Below the pieces are notes generated by a model. It saw only the letters and a program-made list of their open reading frames with translations, searched no databases and was not told the origin of the DNA. The position numbers and the translations under genes are program-made. A DNA stretch of 64,000 nt from Mycolicibacterium wolinskyi (GTDB lineage Bacteria; Actinomycetota; Actinomycetes; Mycobacteriales; Mycobacteriaceae): NCBI RefSeq assembly GCF_002101965.1, contig NZ_LQQA01000004.1, forward strand, positions 1 to 64,000, read 5' to 3'. Shown in pieces: positions 1-10,306 of the stretch; position 1 is the stretch's first letter; each line of letters opens with the position of its first letter.

Positions 1-214
1 GGGTGGGACCGGGCGTGGGCCGGGGGGAGGGCTTGGGGGTGCCTGGCTCACTGGTTGTCATATCCGCTCCTCGTACTCCGCGCGGTTGACCCGCGCACCT
101 GCCGCGCGACGCGGCGCCCGTTGCTGTCAGCTTTCGACCGCTATTCAAGCAGGTCGTGCTGTGCCGTGCCCATGGCTTTAGGCTCAATGGCTCCACAAAC
201 TCGAAAGGGCGGCG

Positions 215-1102
215 ATGGACGCGGGCATGGCACGGGCGGATCTGGCGGCCCTGCTGGCCCTCGGGGCGGCACTGTTCATCGCGATCGGCGACGTCATCCA
301 CCAGCGATCGGCGCATCAGGTGACCGACGAACCGGTGAGCCACGTGGGACTGTTCGCCCGGTTGCTGCGGGATCGGCAGTGGTGGCTGGGCAGCCTCGTG
401 GCAGCAGTGGGTTTCGCGCTGCAGGCAGCGGCCCTCGGCCTCGGCTCGGTGTTGCTCGTACAGGCCTTGCTGGTCACCTCGCTGCTGTTCGCCCTTCCGA
501 TCAACGCGCGGCTGGCGCACCGGCGGGTGACGCGCTGGGAATGGCTGTGGGCGGCGCTGCTGGCCGGCTCGGTCGCGGTCATCGTCACGGTCGGCAACCC
601 GACCGAAGGCCATGCCAGAGGGCCGCTCGACGCGTGGACGCTGGTGATCGCGGTGCTCGGTCCGTCGCTCGTGCTCTGTCTGATCGGCGCCAGGATCTGG
701 TCCGGCGCGACGAGTGCGGTGCTGCTCGCGGTGGTCTCCGGCGCCATGTGGGGCCTGTTCGCGGTGCTCACCAAGGGCGTCGTCGACCACCTCGGCGACG
801 GATTGTGGGCGCTGTTGCGCGCCCCTGAGCTCTACGTGTGGGCGGTGGTGGCCGTCGCGGGCACCGTGATCCAGCAGTCCTCGTTCCGGGCAGGCGCTCT
901 CACGGCATCGCTACCCACCATGACCGTCACCGAACCGATCGTCGCCTCGGTGCTCGGCGTCGTGGTGCTCGGTGAAACCCTGCGGCCGGGTGAGGCCGGG
1001 TGGCTGACCCTGATCGTCGCGGTCACGGCGATGGTGGTCGCCACCGCGGCACTGGCCCGCGGCGAGGCCGCCAGCGAACAGGCCGCGACGTCGGCGCACT
1101 AG
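215..1102 (+). CDS. DMT-type multi-pass membrane protein (Rv2729c-like)
   Basis: A 295-residue integral membrane protein with about nine or ten hydrophobic segments separated by short loops, in the style of the drug/metabolite transporter (EamA-like) superfamily. A PTMTVTEPIVASVLGVVVLGE stretch near residue 230 resembles the last-repeat signature of these carriers. Position next to an Rv2728c-like gene and miaA matches M. tuberculosis Rv2729c. The substrate is unknown. ATG at 215 was chosen; an ATG four codons later is equally possible. The 214 bases upstream hold no gene that I can support. Confidence 0.8.
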   Translation: MDAGMARADLAALLALGAALFIAIGDVIHQRSAHQVTDEPVSHVGLFARLLRDRQWWLGSLVAAVGFALQAAALGLGSVLLVQALLVTSLLFALPINARLAHRRVTRWEWLWAALLAGSVAVIVTVGNPTEGHARGPLDAWTLVIAVLGPSLVLCLIGARIWSGATSAVLLAVVSGAMWGLFAVLTKGVVDHLGDGLWALLRAPELYVWAVVAVAGTVIQQSSFRAGALTASLPTMTVTEPIVASVLGVVVLGETLRPGEAGWLTLIVAVTAMVVATAALARGEAASEQAATSAH

Positions 1103-1111
1103 TTTGGTGAC

Positions 1112-1834
1112 GTGCTGAGCGCCATTGCGATCGTCCCCGCGGCACCGGTCATCGTGCCCGAACTGATGGGTGGCGCCGCCGCGGAGATGGCCGGGCTGCG
1201 CGAGGCGGTGCTGGCGGCGGCCGGCGCGCTGCCCGCGCACTGGCTGGCCGTCGGCGCCGGCACGGCCGACGCCGTGTTCGGACCCGAGCGGGCCGGGACG
1301 TTCGCCGGCTACGGCGTCGACGTGCCCGTCGCGCTGAGTCCCGACTCCGAACCCGCGCCGACAGAACTGCCGCTGTGTGCGCTCATCGCGGGCTGGATCC
1401 GCGGGCAGACCGACGCGCGGGCCGCTGTCGGCGTGCGGGTGTTCGCGGACGCGTGCCCCGCTGACGCCGCGGTCGCACATGGACGGCGGCTGCGTGCCGA
1501 GATCGACGAATCCGTCGATCCGGTCGGGGTTCTCGTCGTCGCCGACGGCGCGAACACGCTCGCCCCGGCAGCTCCCGGCGGCTACGTGCCGGAGTCGGTT
1601 GCCCTACAGCTCAACCTCGAGGACGCCCTGGCCGGTGGCGACGTCGCGGCGCTCACCCGGGTGCCCGACGGCATCGTCGGCCGCGTCGGCTACCAGGTGC
1701 TGGCCGGTCTGGCCGAACCGGGGCCGCAGGCGGCCCGCGAGCTCTACCGGGGCGCGCCGTACGGGGTCGGGTACTTCGTCGGTGTGTGGGACCCGGCGGG
1801 CCGGAGCGAAGCGACCTGGGGATCGATACCGTGA
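1112..1834 (+). CDS. Conserved Ala-rich protein, Rv2728c-like (class III dioxygenase-like fold)
   Basis: A 240-residue soluble protein starting with GTG nine bases after the previous gene and overlapping miaA by four bases (GTGA), so probably translated with it. The N-terminal [14 protein letters not shown] and the later [10 protein letters not shown] resemble the class III extradiol-dioxygenase (LigB/MEMO-like) fold, seen in an orphan family conserved beside miaA in actinobacteria. Enzymatic activity is not established. The fold assignment is inference from motif style; the synteny with Rv2728c is firmer. Confidence 0.7.
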   Translation: MLSAIAIVPAAPVIVPELMGGAAAEMAGLREAVLAAAGALPAHWLAVGAGTADAVFGPERAGTFAGYGVDVPVALSPDSEPAPTELPLCALIAGWIRGQTDARAAVGVRVFADACPADAAVAHGRRLRAEIDESVDPVGVLVVADGANTLAPAAPGGYVPESVALQLNLEDALAGGDVAALTRVPDGIVGRVGYQVLAGLAEPGPQAARELYRGAPYGVGYFVGVWDPAGRSEATWGSIP

Positions 1835-2751
1835 CGAGACCGATCGCGATCATCGGTCCGACCGGCACCGGCAAGTCGGCGCTGGCATTGGACTTCGCCG
1901 ACAGATTGAGCGGAGAGATCGGCGTTGAAATAGTGAATGCCGACGCCATGCAGCTGTACCGCGGCATGGACATCGGAACCGCCAAGCTCACCGTCGCCGA
2001 GCGCCGCGGCATCCCGCACCACCAGCTCGACGTGCTCGAGGTGACCGAGACCGCCACGGTCGCCCGCTATCAGGAAGCCGCGGCCGCCGACATCGAGGCC
2101 ATCGCGGCGCGTGGCGCGGTCCCGGTGATCGTCGGCGGCTCGATGCTCTACATCCAGTCCCTGCTCGACGAATGGTCGTTCCCGGCCACCGACCCGGCGG
2201 TGCGGGCCCGCTGGGAGGCCCGGCTCGCCGAGGTCGGTGTCGCGGCATTGCACGCCGAGCTGACGCGGGTGGACCCGGCTGCCGGGGCGTCGATCCTGCC
2301 GACCGACGGCAGGCGCATCGTGCGGGCGCTCGAAGTCGTCGAGCTCACCGGGCAGCCGTTCGCGGCGTCCGCGCCGCGCATCGGTACACCCCGCTGGGAT
2401 ACCGCGATCGTCGGATTGGATTGGGAGACAGAGCTTCTCGACGAGCGACTGGCCCAGCGTACGGACAAGATGTTCGCCGAGGGCCTTGTTGACGAAGTGC
2501 GCGGTCTGATCGATCGCGGGCTGCGCGAGGGCGTGACGGCCGCGCGGGCGCTGGGGTATGCGCAGGTGCTCGACGACTTCGACGCCGGGGGCGACGGATC
2601 CGGTGCGCGCGAGCCGACTTTCATCGGGACGCGCCGCTACGTCCGACGGCAACGGTCCTGGTTCCGGCGTGATCACCGTGTCGTGTGGCTCGACGGCTCC
2701 GGCGACGGGCTGGTCGACGAGGCCATGCGGGTGTGGCAACACGTATCCTGA
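1831..2751 (+). CDS. miaA: tRNA dimethylallyltransferase MiaA
   Basis: MiaA transfers a dimethylallyl group from DMAPP to N6 of A37 in tRNAs that read UNN codons. The P-loop GPTGTGKS lies at residues 9-16, followed by [18 protein letters not shown], which is characteristic of the family. The GTG at 1831 was chosen over an ATG 45 bases upstream because it gives the normal family N-terminus ([11 protein letters not shown]) and overlaps the preceding stop. The product is 306 residues, close to the mycobacterial norm. dapF follows after four bases, as in M. tuberculosis. Confidence 0.95.
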   Translation: MTRPIAIIGPTGTGKSALALDFADRLSGEIGVEIVNADAMQLYRGMDIGTAKLTVAERRGIPHHQLDVLEVTETATVARYQEAAAADIEAIAARGAVPVIVGGSMLYIQSLLDEWSFPATDPAVRARWEARLAEVGVAALHAELTRVDPAAGASILPTDGRRIVRALEVVELTGQPFAASAPRIGTPRWDTAIVGLDWETELLDERLAQRTDKMFAEGLVDEVRGLIDRGLREGVTAARALGYAQVLDDFDAGGDGSGAREPTFIGTRRYVRRQRSWFRRDHRVVWLDGSGDGLVDEAMRVWQHVS

Positions 2752-2755
2752 TCAG

Positions 2756-3622
2756 GTGATCTTCGCTAAAGGGCATGGCACGCAGAACGATTTCGTCGTG
2801 CTGCCCGACGTCGAGGCGCGGCTGTCGCTCGCGCCCGCCGCGGTCGCCGCGCTGTGCGACCGCCGCCGCGGTCTTGGCGCCGACGGTGTGCTGCGCGTGA
2901 CGACGGCAGGCGCCGCACTGGCCGCGGGCGTGTTCGACCGGATGCCCGATGGTGTGGGCGACGGTGACTGGTACATGGACTACCGCAACGCCGACGGTTC
3001 GATCGCGCAGATGTGCGGCAACGGGGTGCGGGTTTTCGCCCACTACCTGCGCGCGTCCGGGCTGGAATCGGCCGACGAGTTCGTCGTCGGATCCCTGGCG
3101 GGCCCGCGCCCGGTGGTGCTGCACCGATCAGACGCCACCATCGCCGACGTCACCGTGGACATGGGCAAGGCCAACCAGTTCGGCACCGGAACGGCCGTGG
3201 TCGGTGGCCGCAGTTTCACCGGGTTGGCGGTGGACGTCGGCAACCCGCACCTCGCGTGCGTGGGCATCAGCGGCGAGGAGCTTGCCGCTCTCGACGTTGC
3301 CGGGCCGGTGTCGTTCGACCCTGAACAGTTCCCCGAAGGGGTCAACATCGAGGTGCTGACCGCCGCGGTCGACGGTGCGGTGTCGATGCGCGTGCATGAA
3401 CGCGGTGTCGGCGAAACCCGGTCGTGCGGCACCGGCACCGTTGCCGCCGCCGTCGCGGCGCTGGCCGCCGACGGCGCCGACACCGGAACGTTGCGCGTGC
3501 GGATACCCGGCGGCGAGGTGGCGGTCACGGTCACCGAATCCACCAGCTACCTGCGCGGACCGTCGGTCCTGGTGGCACACGGCGAGCTTTCGGAAGAGTG
3601 GTGGAACTCTGCCCAGAGCTAA
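2756..3622 (+). CDS. dapF: Diaminopimelate epimerase DapF
   Basis: Converts LL- to meso-diaminopimelate for peptidoglycan and lysine. It is a cofactor-free two-cysteine racemase: Cys87 sits in MCGNGVRVF and Cys224 in RSCGTGT, both intact. The 288-residue length fits the family. GTG at 2756 begins the expected [13 protein letters not shown] sequence; the open frame extends further upstream only through miaA. It probably shares a transcript with miaA. Confidence 0.95.
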   Translation: MIFAKGHGTQNDFVVLPDVEARLSLAPAAVAALCDRRRGLGADGVLRVTTAGAALAAGVFDRMPDGVGDGDWYMDYRNADGSIAQMCGNGVRVFAHYLRASGLESADEFVVGSLAGPRPVVLHRSDATIADVTVDMGKANQFGTGTAVVGGRSFTGLAVDVGNPHLACVGISGEELAALDVAGPVSFDPEQFPEGVNIEVLTAAVDGAVSMRVHERGVGETRSCGTGTVAAAVAALAADGADTGTLRVRIPGGEVAVTVTESTSYLRGPSVLVAHGELSEEWWNSAQS

Positions 3623-3667
3623 TTGGGGTGCGCGACCGGCCATTGACGTGCCAACCTGGAAGAACAT

Positions 3668-5077
3668 ATGACGTATCCAGAACATCCTGTCGCGCCCAGC
3701 ACCGGTGAGCTGGCCCTCGAAGACCGCGCCTCACTGCGCCGCGTCGCTGGGCTGTCGACCGAGCTGGCCGACGTCTCCGAAGTCGAATACCGCCAGCTAC
3801 GGCTCGAGCGCGTCGTGTTGGTCGGCGTGTGGACCGAAGGCAGCGCCGCCGACGCCGACGCGAGCCTGGCCGAGTTGGCCGCGCTGGCCGAGACCGCGGG
3901 CTCGGAAGTGCTCGAAGGCCTCATCCAGCGTCGGGACAAGCCGGACCCGTCCACCTACATCGGTTCGGGCAAGGCCGCCGAGTTGCGCGAGGTCGTGCTC
4001 GCCACCGGGGCCGACACCGTGATCTGTGACGGCGAGCTGTCGCCTGCACAGCTCACCGCCCTGGAGAAGGCCGTCAAGGTCAAGGTGATCGACCGCACCG
4101 CGCTGATCCTCGACATCTTCGCGCAGCACGCCACGAGCCGCGAAGGCAAGGCACAGGTGTCGCTGGCACAGATGGAGTACATGCTGCCGCGGTTGCGCGG
4201 CTGGGGTGAATCCATGTCCCGGCAGGCCGGTGGTCGTGCCGGCGGCGCGGGCGGCGGAGTCGGCACGCGCGGACCCGGTGAGACCAAGATCGAAACCGAC
4301 CGTCGTCGCATCCGCGAGCGAATGGCCAAGCTGCGCCGCGAGATTCGCGACATGAAGAAGATCCGCGACACCCAGCGCAGTGGCCGCAGGCGCAGCGAGA
4401 TCGCCTCGGTCGCGATCGTCGGCTACACCAATGCGGGCAAGTCGAGCCTGCTCAACGCGCTGACCGGGGCCGGTGTACTCGTCGAGAACGCGCTGTTCGC
4501 CACGCTCGAACCCACCACGCGCCGCGGCGAATTCGAGGACGGCCGGCCGTTTGTGCTGACCGACACGGTCGGATTCGTCCGGCATCTGCCCACGCAGCTG
4601 GTCGAGGCGTTCCGGTCCACGCTGGAGGAGGTCGTCGACGCCGACCTGCTCGTGCACGTCGTTGATGGCTCCGACGTCAACCCGCTCGCACAGATCAACG
4701 CGGTGCGCACGGTGATCAACGAGGTGGTCGCCGAATACGACATCGTCGCGCCGCCGGAGTTGCTCGTGGTCAACAAGATCGACGCGGCGACAGACGTGGG
4801 TCTGGCTCAGCTGCGCCGCGCGCTGCCCGATGCGGTGTTCGTATCGGCGCGTACCGGTGACGGGCTGGGCAAACTGCGCTCTCGCATGGCCGAGTTGGTG
4901 CCGCCCACCGACACCACGGTGGACGTGACGATTCCCTACGACCGCGGGGATCTCGTCGCCCGGGTCCATGCCGAGGGCCGGGTCGACGCCACCGAGCACA
5001 CCGCCGCGGGCACCCGGATCAAGGCACGGGTTCCGGTCCCGCTGGCAGCGGGACTGCACGAGTACACCACGTTCTGA
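3668..5077 (+). CDS. hflX: Ribosome-associated GTPase HflX
   Basis: A 469-residue HflX-family GTPase, known in other bacteria for splitting stalled 70S ribosomes and linked in mycobacteria to hypoxia and macrolide response. An N-terminal HflX domain ends in the Gly-rich linker GGRAGGAGGGVGTRGPGETK, which is specific to the family. G1 (GYTNAGKSS) is at about residue 252, followed by DTVGFVRHLP (G3) and NKID (G4). The ATG at 3668 lies 45 bases after dapF with an AGAA-type ribosome site. It converges with the PE-PPE gene downstream. Confidence 0.94.
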   Translation: MTYPEHPVAPSTGELALEDRASLRRVAGLSTELADVSEVEYRQLRLERVVLVGVWTEGSAADADASLAELAALAETAGSEVLEGLIQRRDKPDPSTYIGSGKAAELREVVLATGADTVICDGELSPAQLTALEKAVKVKVIDRTALILDIFAQHATSREGKAQVSLAQMEYMLPRLRGWGESMSRQAGGRAGGAGGGVGTRGPGETKIETDRRRIRERMAKLRREIRDMKKIRDTQRSGRRRSEIASVAIVGYTNAGKSSLLNALTGAGVLVENALFATLEPTTRRGEFEDGRPFVLTDTVGFVRHLPTQLVEAFRSTLEEVVDADLLVHVVDGSDVNPLAQINAVRTVINEVVAEYDIVAPPELLVVNKIDAATDVGLAQLRRALPDAVFVSARTGDGLGKLRSRMAELVPPTDTTVDVTIPYDRGDLVARVHAEGRVDATEHTAAGTRIKARVPVPLAAGLHEYTTF

Positions 5078-5087
5078 TTACGACGAG

Positions 5088-6593
5088 TCAGGCGGCGGGC
5101 TGCGACGCGTCGCTCTGCTTCGTGTCGGCAGCCTTCTCGTCATCGTGTCCCAGTGCCTTGCGCACCGAGCCTTGGACCGACTTGGCGAAGTCCCGCACGG
5201 GATGGCCCTTGATGCCCAACGCTTTACGCAGCGACGGCCGCTCGATCTCGGTGCCCTCCTTGGGCTGTGTGAGCCCTTCGGCCGGCCGCGCGATCGCGCT
5301 GAGCCGGGTCAACGGTTTGCGGTCGGGTCTCGTCGTGACCTGCTTGGTGACCGGTACGGCGGCGTCGTCGACGGTGGCGTCCGGTGCCGGCACTGCGTCG
5401 TCGTCCTCGGTGGGATCGGTCCAGCCAGGCAGCGGATCCAGGCCGGGATTGAGTGCGGCGTTGATTCCCTCCGGAATGTCACCGGCCAGGTCGGTGACCA
5501 ACTTGACCGGGTCGACCTTCGGCAGCAACTGGAACGGCGTCGGCTTGCTGTAATCCTCTCGGTCATAACCGGTTTCGATCAGTGTCTGAGCCAACGGCGA
5601 GACCAGGTCGACGATCGGTACCACCAGCGCGGACGTGCCGGTCGACTCCGCGAAATCGAGGAACGGCTGCATGATCGGAAGCACCTTCGCCGGCAGCGTG
5701 ATGTAGCGGGTGTCGCCGCGCTCTTGGCAGTGCGTCTCGGCGGTGCAGCTCTCTTGGGCATTCTCGATCGCGGCCTGCACCTGTTGCGGTGTATAGCCGT
5801 ACGGAGTTTCGGTCGGCAGATCGTCGCCGTCGGGCGCCAGATACGTGGGGTGCGTGTATTCGAACCCGGCGAGTGCGTTGGCCAATGCCAAGGGATTGAG
5901 CAGCCAACTGGGCGCGTCGGCGACGCCGTCGTACTGCAGCGCGATGTCGTAGGTGTTCACCTCTTGCGAGGTGTCGGTGGGTGTCGGCTCGCCGAACGTC
6001 GCGTCGAGGATGGGGACGGTGCCGAGCGCGGCGAGCCGTTCGAACAGGCCGCCGTTGGGGCGGTTCGGGTTGCCGATCACGACGAAATCGATCCAGTCGG
6101 GGATGGTTCCACCGTTGTCTTCGGCCAGTTGCCGTTTGACGATGCTGGTGACGGCCGCGCCCTGCGAGTAGCCGAAGATGACGACCGGATGCTCGTTATC
6201 AGGGGCGGCGATGTCGAGTTGGTCGTTGAGACTCGCCACCCCGCTGGCCACCGACACGTTCCACTTCGCGCCCTGCAGCCCGCCCCACCCTTCGAACGGG
6301 AACGGCCAGAACTGGGCGATGTAGGAGACCGGCACCGGGGTGCTGCAGCCGTCACCGCAACTGCCGCTCGTTTCGACGTAATACGCGACGGCGTGCGCCA
6401 TGTAGTTGTTCGAGTCGGCCGGGTCGGGTGTGCCGGTGCCCGGTACGACGAGCGGCGTCGTGGCGACCACGAGGCCGACCGCAGCCGATATCGCTGCCGA
6501 GAAGGCCGCGGTCACGCCGAGGGCGACCGTCGAGGTCAGCACCAGGATGGCGACGAGCAGCGCTCGGACTGTGGAACGGGCGGTCGCACACAC
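5088..6593 (-). CDS. Secreted PE-PPE-domain serine hydrolase
   Basis: A 501-residue exported protein: a hydrophobic N-terminal segment (about residues 9-45), then a PE-PPE-type (PF08237) alpha/beta hydrolase core with nucleophile elbow GYSQGA (Ser143). The C-terminal 150 residues are polar and low-complexity. Family members are esterases/lipases of the mycobacterial cell surface. There is no PE or PPE N-terminal domain, so it is a stand-alone hydrolase. GTG at 6593 has AAGGAG ten bases upstream. It is absent from this position in M. tuberculosis. Confidence 0.82.
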   Translation of the reverse strand: MCATARSTVRALLVAILVLTSTVALGVTAAFSAAISAAVGLVVATTPLVVPGTGTPDPADSNNYMAHAVAYYVETSGSCGDGCSTPVPVSYIAQFWPFPFEGWGGLQGAKWNVSVASGVASLNDQLDIAAPDNEHPVVIFGYSQGAAVTSIVKRQLAEDNGGTIPDWIDFVVIGNPNRPNGGLFERLAALGTVPILDATFGEPTPTDTSQEVNTYDIALQYDGVADAPSWLLNPLALANALAGFEYTHPTYLAPDGDDLPTETPYGYTPQQVQAAIENAQESCTAETHCQERGDTRYITLPAKVLPIMQPFLDFAESTGTSALVVPIVDLVSPLAQTLIETGYDREDYSKPTPFQLLPKVDPVKLVTDLAGDIPEGINAALNPGLDPLPGWTDPTEDDDAVPAPDATVDDAAVPVTKQVTTRPDRKPLTRLSAIARPAEGLTQPKEGTEIERPSLRKALGIKGHPVRDFAKSVQGSVRKALGHDDEKAADTKQSDASQPAA

Positions 6594-6678
6594 GGGACAC
6601 CAACTCCTTCTTGTGACGCGGGCGTCAGCAGAAGGAATCTTCGCACCGTCGGGTAGCGGTCACGCGAAAACGCGGAGA

Positions 6679-8970
6679 TTACCGGCGCGGCGCGATCACC
6701 GGTGGCTCGTGTGCCCGCACGCGCGGCAGCGGGCCGTCGAATTTCTCGACCTGCACCAGCACATGGGCGCCGGTGCAACCGCGCGCCAGCGACGACGTGC
6801 CGACGTCGTCGGTCAGCACGTTCGGGTTGCCGTGCACGCACATCGAGTCGGGGTCGGCCGGATCCGCCGGGTCGAACCAGGCCCCGGTCGAGAGCTGCAC
6901 CACATCGGGCCGTAGCCGATCGTCGATCACCACGCCCGCCAGGCAGGCCCCGCGGTCGTTGAACACTCGGACCACGTCGCCGTCGGCCAGTCGGCGTGCG
7001 TCGGCATCGTCCGGGTGCATGCGGATGGGTTCGCGCCCTTGCACTTTCGACGCCTGGCTGAGGGCGCCGCCGTCGAGCTGGCTGTGCAGCCGTGAGGCGG
7101 GCTGGTTGGCCAGCAGATGCAGGGGATAGAACTCGGCGCGCTCACCGCGCAGCCACTCGCTGGGTTCGTACCAACGCGGATGGCCGGCGCAGTCGTCATA
7201 ACCGAAGCTGTCGATGTCTTCGGAGAAGATCTCGATCCGGCCGCTCGGCGTTCCGAGTCGGTGGGTCTGCGGGTCCGCGCGGAAATCGCCGAACAACGTC
7301 AGGCCCGGCTCGGTCGGCAGTCGCAGCTGGCCTGCCGCCCAGAACTCGTCGAAGCCGGGCACCTCGAAATCCAGTCCGGCGGCCCATTTCTCGTACAGAT
7401 GCACGAGCCACTGCCGGGCCGTGCGGCCCTCGGTGAACTGTTCGCCGAAGCCGAGCCGCTCGGCCAGCGCCGCGTACGTCGTGTAGTCGTCGCGGGACTG
7501 CGCGTACGGCTCGGTCAGTGCGCGCATCGCCACCAGCAGGGGATCGTTTCGTGATCCCGAGAAGTCTTCGCGCTCATAGGCGGTGGTCGACGGCACCACG
7601 ATGTCGGCGTGTTTGGCCATCGCGGTCCAGTACGGGTCGTGCACCACGATGGTGTCGACGCGGGCCAGCGCACGGCGTAGGCGGGGGATGTTCTGATGGT
7701 GGTGAAAAGGATTGCCGCCGGCCCAGTACACGCACTTGATGTCGGGGTAGGTCAGCCGCATGCCGTTGAAGTCGTACGACTCGCCCGGGTGCAGCAGCAT
7801 GTCGGAGATCGCGGCGACCGGGATGAATGTCTGCACGGGGTTGAGACCCTGCGGCAGGGCAGGCAGCCGGCAGCGCAGAGGCGCGAGTCCCGGCTCGTTC
7901 ATCGACCCGTAGCCGTGGCCGAAACCGCCGCCGGGCAAACCGATCTGGCCGAGCATCGCGGCCAGCGTCAGTCCCATCCACGGTGCCTGTTCGCCATGCC
8001 GGATGCGTTGCAGCGACCAACTGACCGTCACGATCGTGCGGGCGGCCGCCATCTGCCGGGCCAGCGCGGTCAGTTCGTCTGCCGCCAGCCCGCTGATCCG
8101 CGCGGCCCATTGCGGTGACTTCGCGATGCCGTCGTCGTGGCCCAGCAGGTAGCGCTCGAACCGCTCATATCCGGTGCAGTACGTGGCCAGGAAGTCGCGG
8201 TCGGCCAGGCCCTCGGTCGCCAGGACATGGGCCAGGCCGAGCATCACGGCCACGTCGGTGCCGGGAACCGATGCCAGCCAACGACACTCGCCGTCGACGT
8301 CGTCGCGCAGCGGGCTGACCGACACGACCTGCCCGCCGCGGTCACGGAACCGGCGCAGGGCGTCGCGGGTCGGGTGTGCCGTGGTGCCGCCGTGGTTGAT
8401 GCCGGTGTTCTTCATGGCGATCCCGCCGAAGCACACCAGCAGATCGGTGTGCTCGACGATGACATCCCACTGCGTGGAGCGCTTGAACAGATCGTCATGC
8501 GTTCCGACCACGCGCGGCATGATCACCCCGGTGGCTCCCAGGCTGTAGGAGTGACGGGAGGACGTATACCCGCCAAGCATTTTCAGGAACCGGTGCACCT
8601 GGCTCTGCGCGTGGTGAAATCGCCCGGCGCTGGCCCAGCCGTAGGAGCCGCCGTAGATCGCCTGGTTGCCGTGGGTTTCGACGACGCGGCGCAGTTCGTC
8701 GGCCAGAAGTTCGGTCAACTCGTCCCAGGACACCGCGACGTATTCGTCGGCGCCGCGTTCGCGGCTGGGCCCAGGACCGTCCCGCAGCCAGCCCCGCCGC
8801 ACGGCGGGCCCGGCGATACGTGAACGGTGCCGAACCGATCCGGGCAGGTTCCCCAGCAGCGGTGACGGATCGGCGTCGCCGGGCGGTGGCGTCACAGCGG
8901 CGATGTCGCCCCCGGAGATGTCCGCCCTGAACGCACCCCAGTGCGCGAGGCTCGTGGGGGATGGGCGCAT
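6679..8970 (-). CDS. bisC: Molybdopterin oxidoreductase, biotin/DMSO/TMAO reductase-like (BisC family)
   Basis: A 763-residue molybdenum enzyme of the DMSO-reductase superfamily without an N-terminal Fe-S domain or Tat signal, which places it with cytoplasmic BisC-type biotin or methionine sulfoxide reductases. GGSYGWASAGRFHHAQSQ near residue 108 and the following HSYSLGA with Ser match the Mo-ligand region of BisC/TorA enzymes. WAGGNPFHHHQN and the C-terminal molydopterin dinucleotide-binding domain (NQPASRLHSQ, ANQP type) are intact. The exact substrate cannot be read from sequence. It is divergent from fadE20. Confidence 0.85.
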   Translation of the reverse strand: MRPSPTSLAHWGAFRADISGGDIAAVTPPPGDADPSPLLGNLPGSVRHRSRIAGPAVRRGWLRDGPGPSRERGADEYVAVSWDELTELLADELRRVVETHGNQAIYGGSYGWASAGRFHHAQSQVHRFLKMLGGYTSSRHSYSLGATGVIMPRVVGTHDDLFKRSTQWDVIVEHTDLLVCFGGIAMKNTGINHGGTTAHPTRDALRRFRDRGGQVVSVSPLRDDVDGECRWLASVPGTDVAVMLGLAHVLATEGLADRDFLATYCTGYERFERYLLGHDDGIAKSPQWAARISGLAADELTALARQMAAARTIVTVSWSLQRIRHGEQAPWMGLTLAAMLGQIGLPGGGFGHGYGSMNEPGLAPLRCRLPALPQGLNPVQTFIPVAAISDMLLHPGESYDFNGMRLTYPDIKCVYWAGGNPFHHHQNIPRLRRALARVDTIVVHDPYWTAMAKHADIVVPSTTAYEREDFSGSRNDPLLVAMRALTEPYAQSRDDYTTYAALAERLGFGEQFTEGRTARQWLVHLYEKWAAGLDFEVPGFDEFWAAGQLRLPTEPGLTLFGDFRADPQTHRLGTPSGRIEIFSEDIDSFGYDDCAGHPRWYEPSEWLRGERAEFYPLHLLANQPASRLHSQLDGGALSQASKVQGREPIRMHPDDADARRLADGDVVRVFNDRGACLAGVVIDDRLRPDVVQLSTGAWFDPADPADPDSMCVHGNPNVLTDDVGTSSLARGCTGAHVLVQVEKFDGPLPRVRAHEPPVIAPRR

Positions 8971-9017
8971 GGCCGAAGTTTACGGTGCGGGCTCTCGCGG
9001 GGCCGACCTCCAGTGCG

Positions 9018-9035
9018 ACCAACCATCCGGTTGGT
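9018..9035. promoter_or_regulatory. Inverted repeat between bisC and fadE20, candidate operator
   Basis: ACCAACC-ATCC-GGTTGGT, seven-base arms around a four-base spacer, lies 46 bases before the fadE20 ATG. TATAGG immediately follows the right arm and could be a -10 element. The layout is typical of a TetR-family operator over a fatty-acid gene promoter, but the regulator is unknown. Confidence 0.5.
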
Positions 9036-9080
9036 ATAGGTTGGCCTACAAGTCCACAACCCAGTACCGGAGGTCACACC

Positions 9081-10241
9081 ATGGGTGGTGCCGTGAAGTA
9101 CCAGCGCACTCTTTTCGATGCCGAGCACGAACTGTTCCGCGAGTCCTACCGGGCCTTCCTGGAGCGCCATGTCGCGCCGTACCACGACCAGTGGGAGAAG
9201 GACAAGATCGTCGACCGTGGCGTCTGGCTGGAGGCCGGCAAGCAAGGCTTCCTCGGTATGGCGGTGCCCGAGGAGTACGGGGGTGGCGGCAATCCCGACT
9301 TCCGTTACAACACGATCGTCTGCGAGGAGACCGTGGCGGGTCGCTACAGCGGCATCGGCTTCAGCCTCCACAACGACGTCGTCGCGCCGTACCTGCTGCG
9401 GCTGGCGAACGAAGAGCAGAAGCAGCGCTGGCTGCCGCAGTTCTGCACCGGCGAGCTGATCACGGCGATCGCCATGACGGAGCCGGGAACCGGCAGTGAC
9501 CTGCAGGGCATCAAGACGCGCGCGGTCAAAGAGGGCGACCACTACATCCTCAACGGATCGAAGACGTTCATCACCAACGGCATCCACTCCGATCTGGTGA
9601 TCGTGGTCGCCCAGACCGACGCTGAAAAAGGCGCGCTGGGGTTCAGTTTGCTCGTCGTCGAACGCGGCATGGAGGGCTTCGAACGCGGGCGTCACCTGGA
9701 CAAGATCGGCCTCGAAGCCCAGGACACCGCCGAACTGTCCTTCACGGACGTCAAGGTTCCGGTCGAGAACCTGCTCGGCGAAGAAGGCCAGGGCTTCGTC
9801 TACCTCATGCAGAACCTCCCGCAGGAGCGCATCTCGATCGCCATCATGGCCGCCGCTGCCATGGAGGCGGTCCTGGAGCAGACACTGCAGTACACCAAGG
9901 AACGCAAGGCGTTCGGCAAGCCGATCGGCAGCTTCCAGAACAGCAGGTTCCTGCTGGCCGAGCTGGCGACCGAGGCGACCGTGGTCCGCATGATGGTCGA
10001 CGAGTTCATCCGGCTGCATCTGACCGACGAACTGACGGTGGAGCAGGCCGCGATGGCCAAGTGGTACTCCACCGAGAAGCAGGTGGAGCTCATCGACCGC
10101 TGCCTGCAACTGCACGGCGGTTACGGGTACATGCGCGAGTATCCGGTGGCCCGGGCCTACCTCGACGCCCGCGTGCAGACCATCTACGGCGGCACCACCG
10201 AAATCATGAAGGAGATCATCGGGCGCAGCCTTGGGGTTTAG
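9081..10241 (+). CDS. fadE20: Acyl-CoA dehydrogenase FadE20
   Basis: A flavin-dependent acyl-CoA dehydrogenase of 386 residues, the same length as M. tuberculosis FadE20. ITAIAMTEPGTGSDLQGI is the acyl-CoA dehydrogenase signature 1 region, QLHGGYGYMREYPVARAYLDAR is the C-terminal signature, and the Glu of YGGTTEIMKEII is in the usual catalytic-base position. ATG at 9081 follows GGAGGT with good spacing; the longer upstream frame runs through the promoter and is not used. Confidence 0.93.
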   Translation: MGGAVKYQRTLFDAEHELFRESYRAFLERHVAPYHDQWEKDKIVDRGVWLEAGKQGFLGMAVPEEYGGGGNPDFRYNTIVCEETVAGRYSGIGFSLHNDVVAPYLLRLANEEQKQRWLPQFCTGELITAIAMTEPGTGSDLQGIKTRAVKEGDHYILNGSKTFITNGIHSDLVIVVAQTDAEKGALGFSLLVVERGMEGFERGRHLDKIGLEAQDTAELSFTDVKVPVENLLGEEGQGFVYLMQNLPQERISIAIMAAAAMEAVLEQTLQYTKERKAFGKPIGSFQNSRFLLAELATEATVVRMMVDEFIRLHLTDELTVEQAAMAKWYSTEKQVELIDRCLQLHGGYGYMREYPVARAYLDARVQTIYGGTTEIMKEIIGRSLGV

Positions 10242-10253
10242 GCGTCAAAATTC

Positions 10254-10306
10254 CCCGCGATGCCGGGTCTGCGGGCCCGTATGACGCCGGTTTCGCGGGT
10301 TTTTTG
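10254..10306 (+). terminator. Possible intrinsic terminator after fadE20
   Basis: CCCGCGA (10254-10260) pairs with TCGCGGG (10293-10299), followed at once by TTTTTTT-like sequence. The 32-base loop contains a second small hairpin. The T-run is unusual for a mycobacterial terminator, which supports function; the long loop weakens it. Confidence 0.45.

Noticed and set aside
55..828. 257-residue open frame over the first membrane-protein gene
   Set aside because: It is Arg/Gly-rich frame-shadow sequence overlapping the clear membrane-protein gene in another frame.
2747..2756. CCTGATCAGG palindrome between miaA and dapF
   Set aside because: Ten bases overlapping a stop and ribosome site; most likely coincidence.
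4968..6656. 562-residue plus-strand frame opposite the PE-PPE gene
   Set aside because: Arg/Val/Asp-rich composition typical of antisense frames in GC-rich DNA; the minus-strand hydrolase explains the region.
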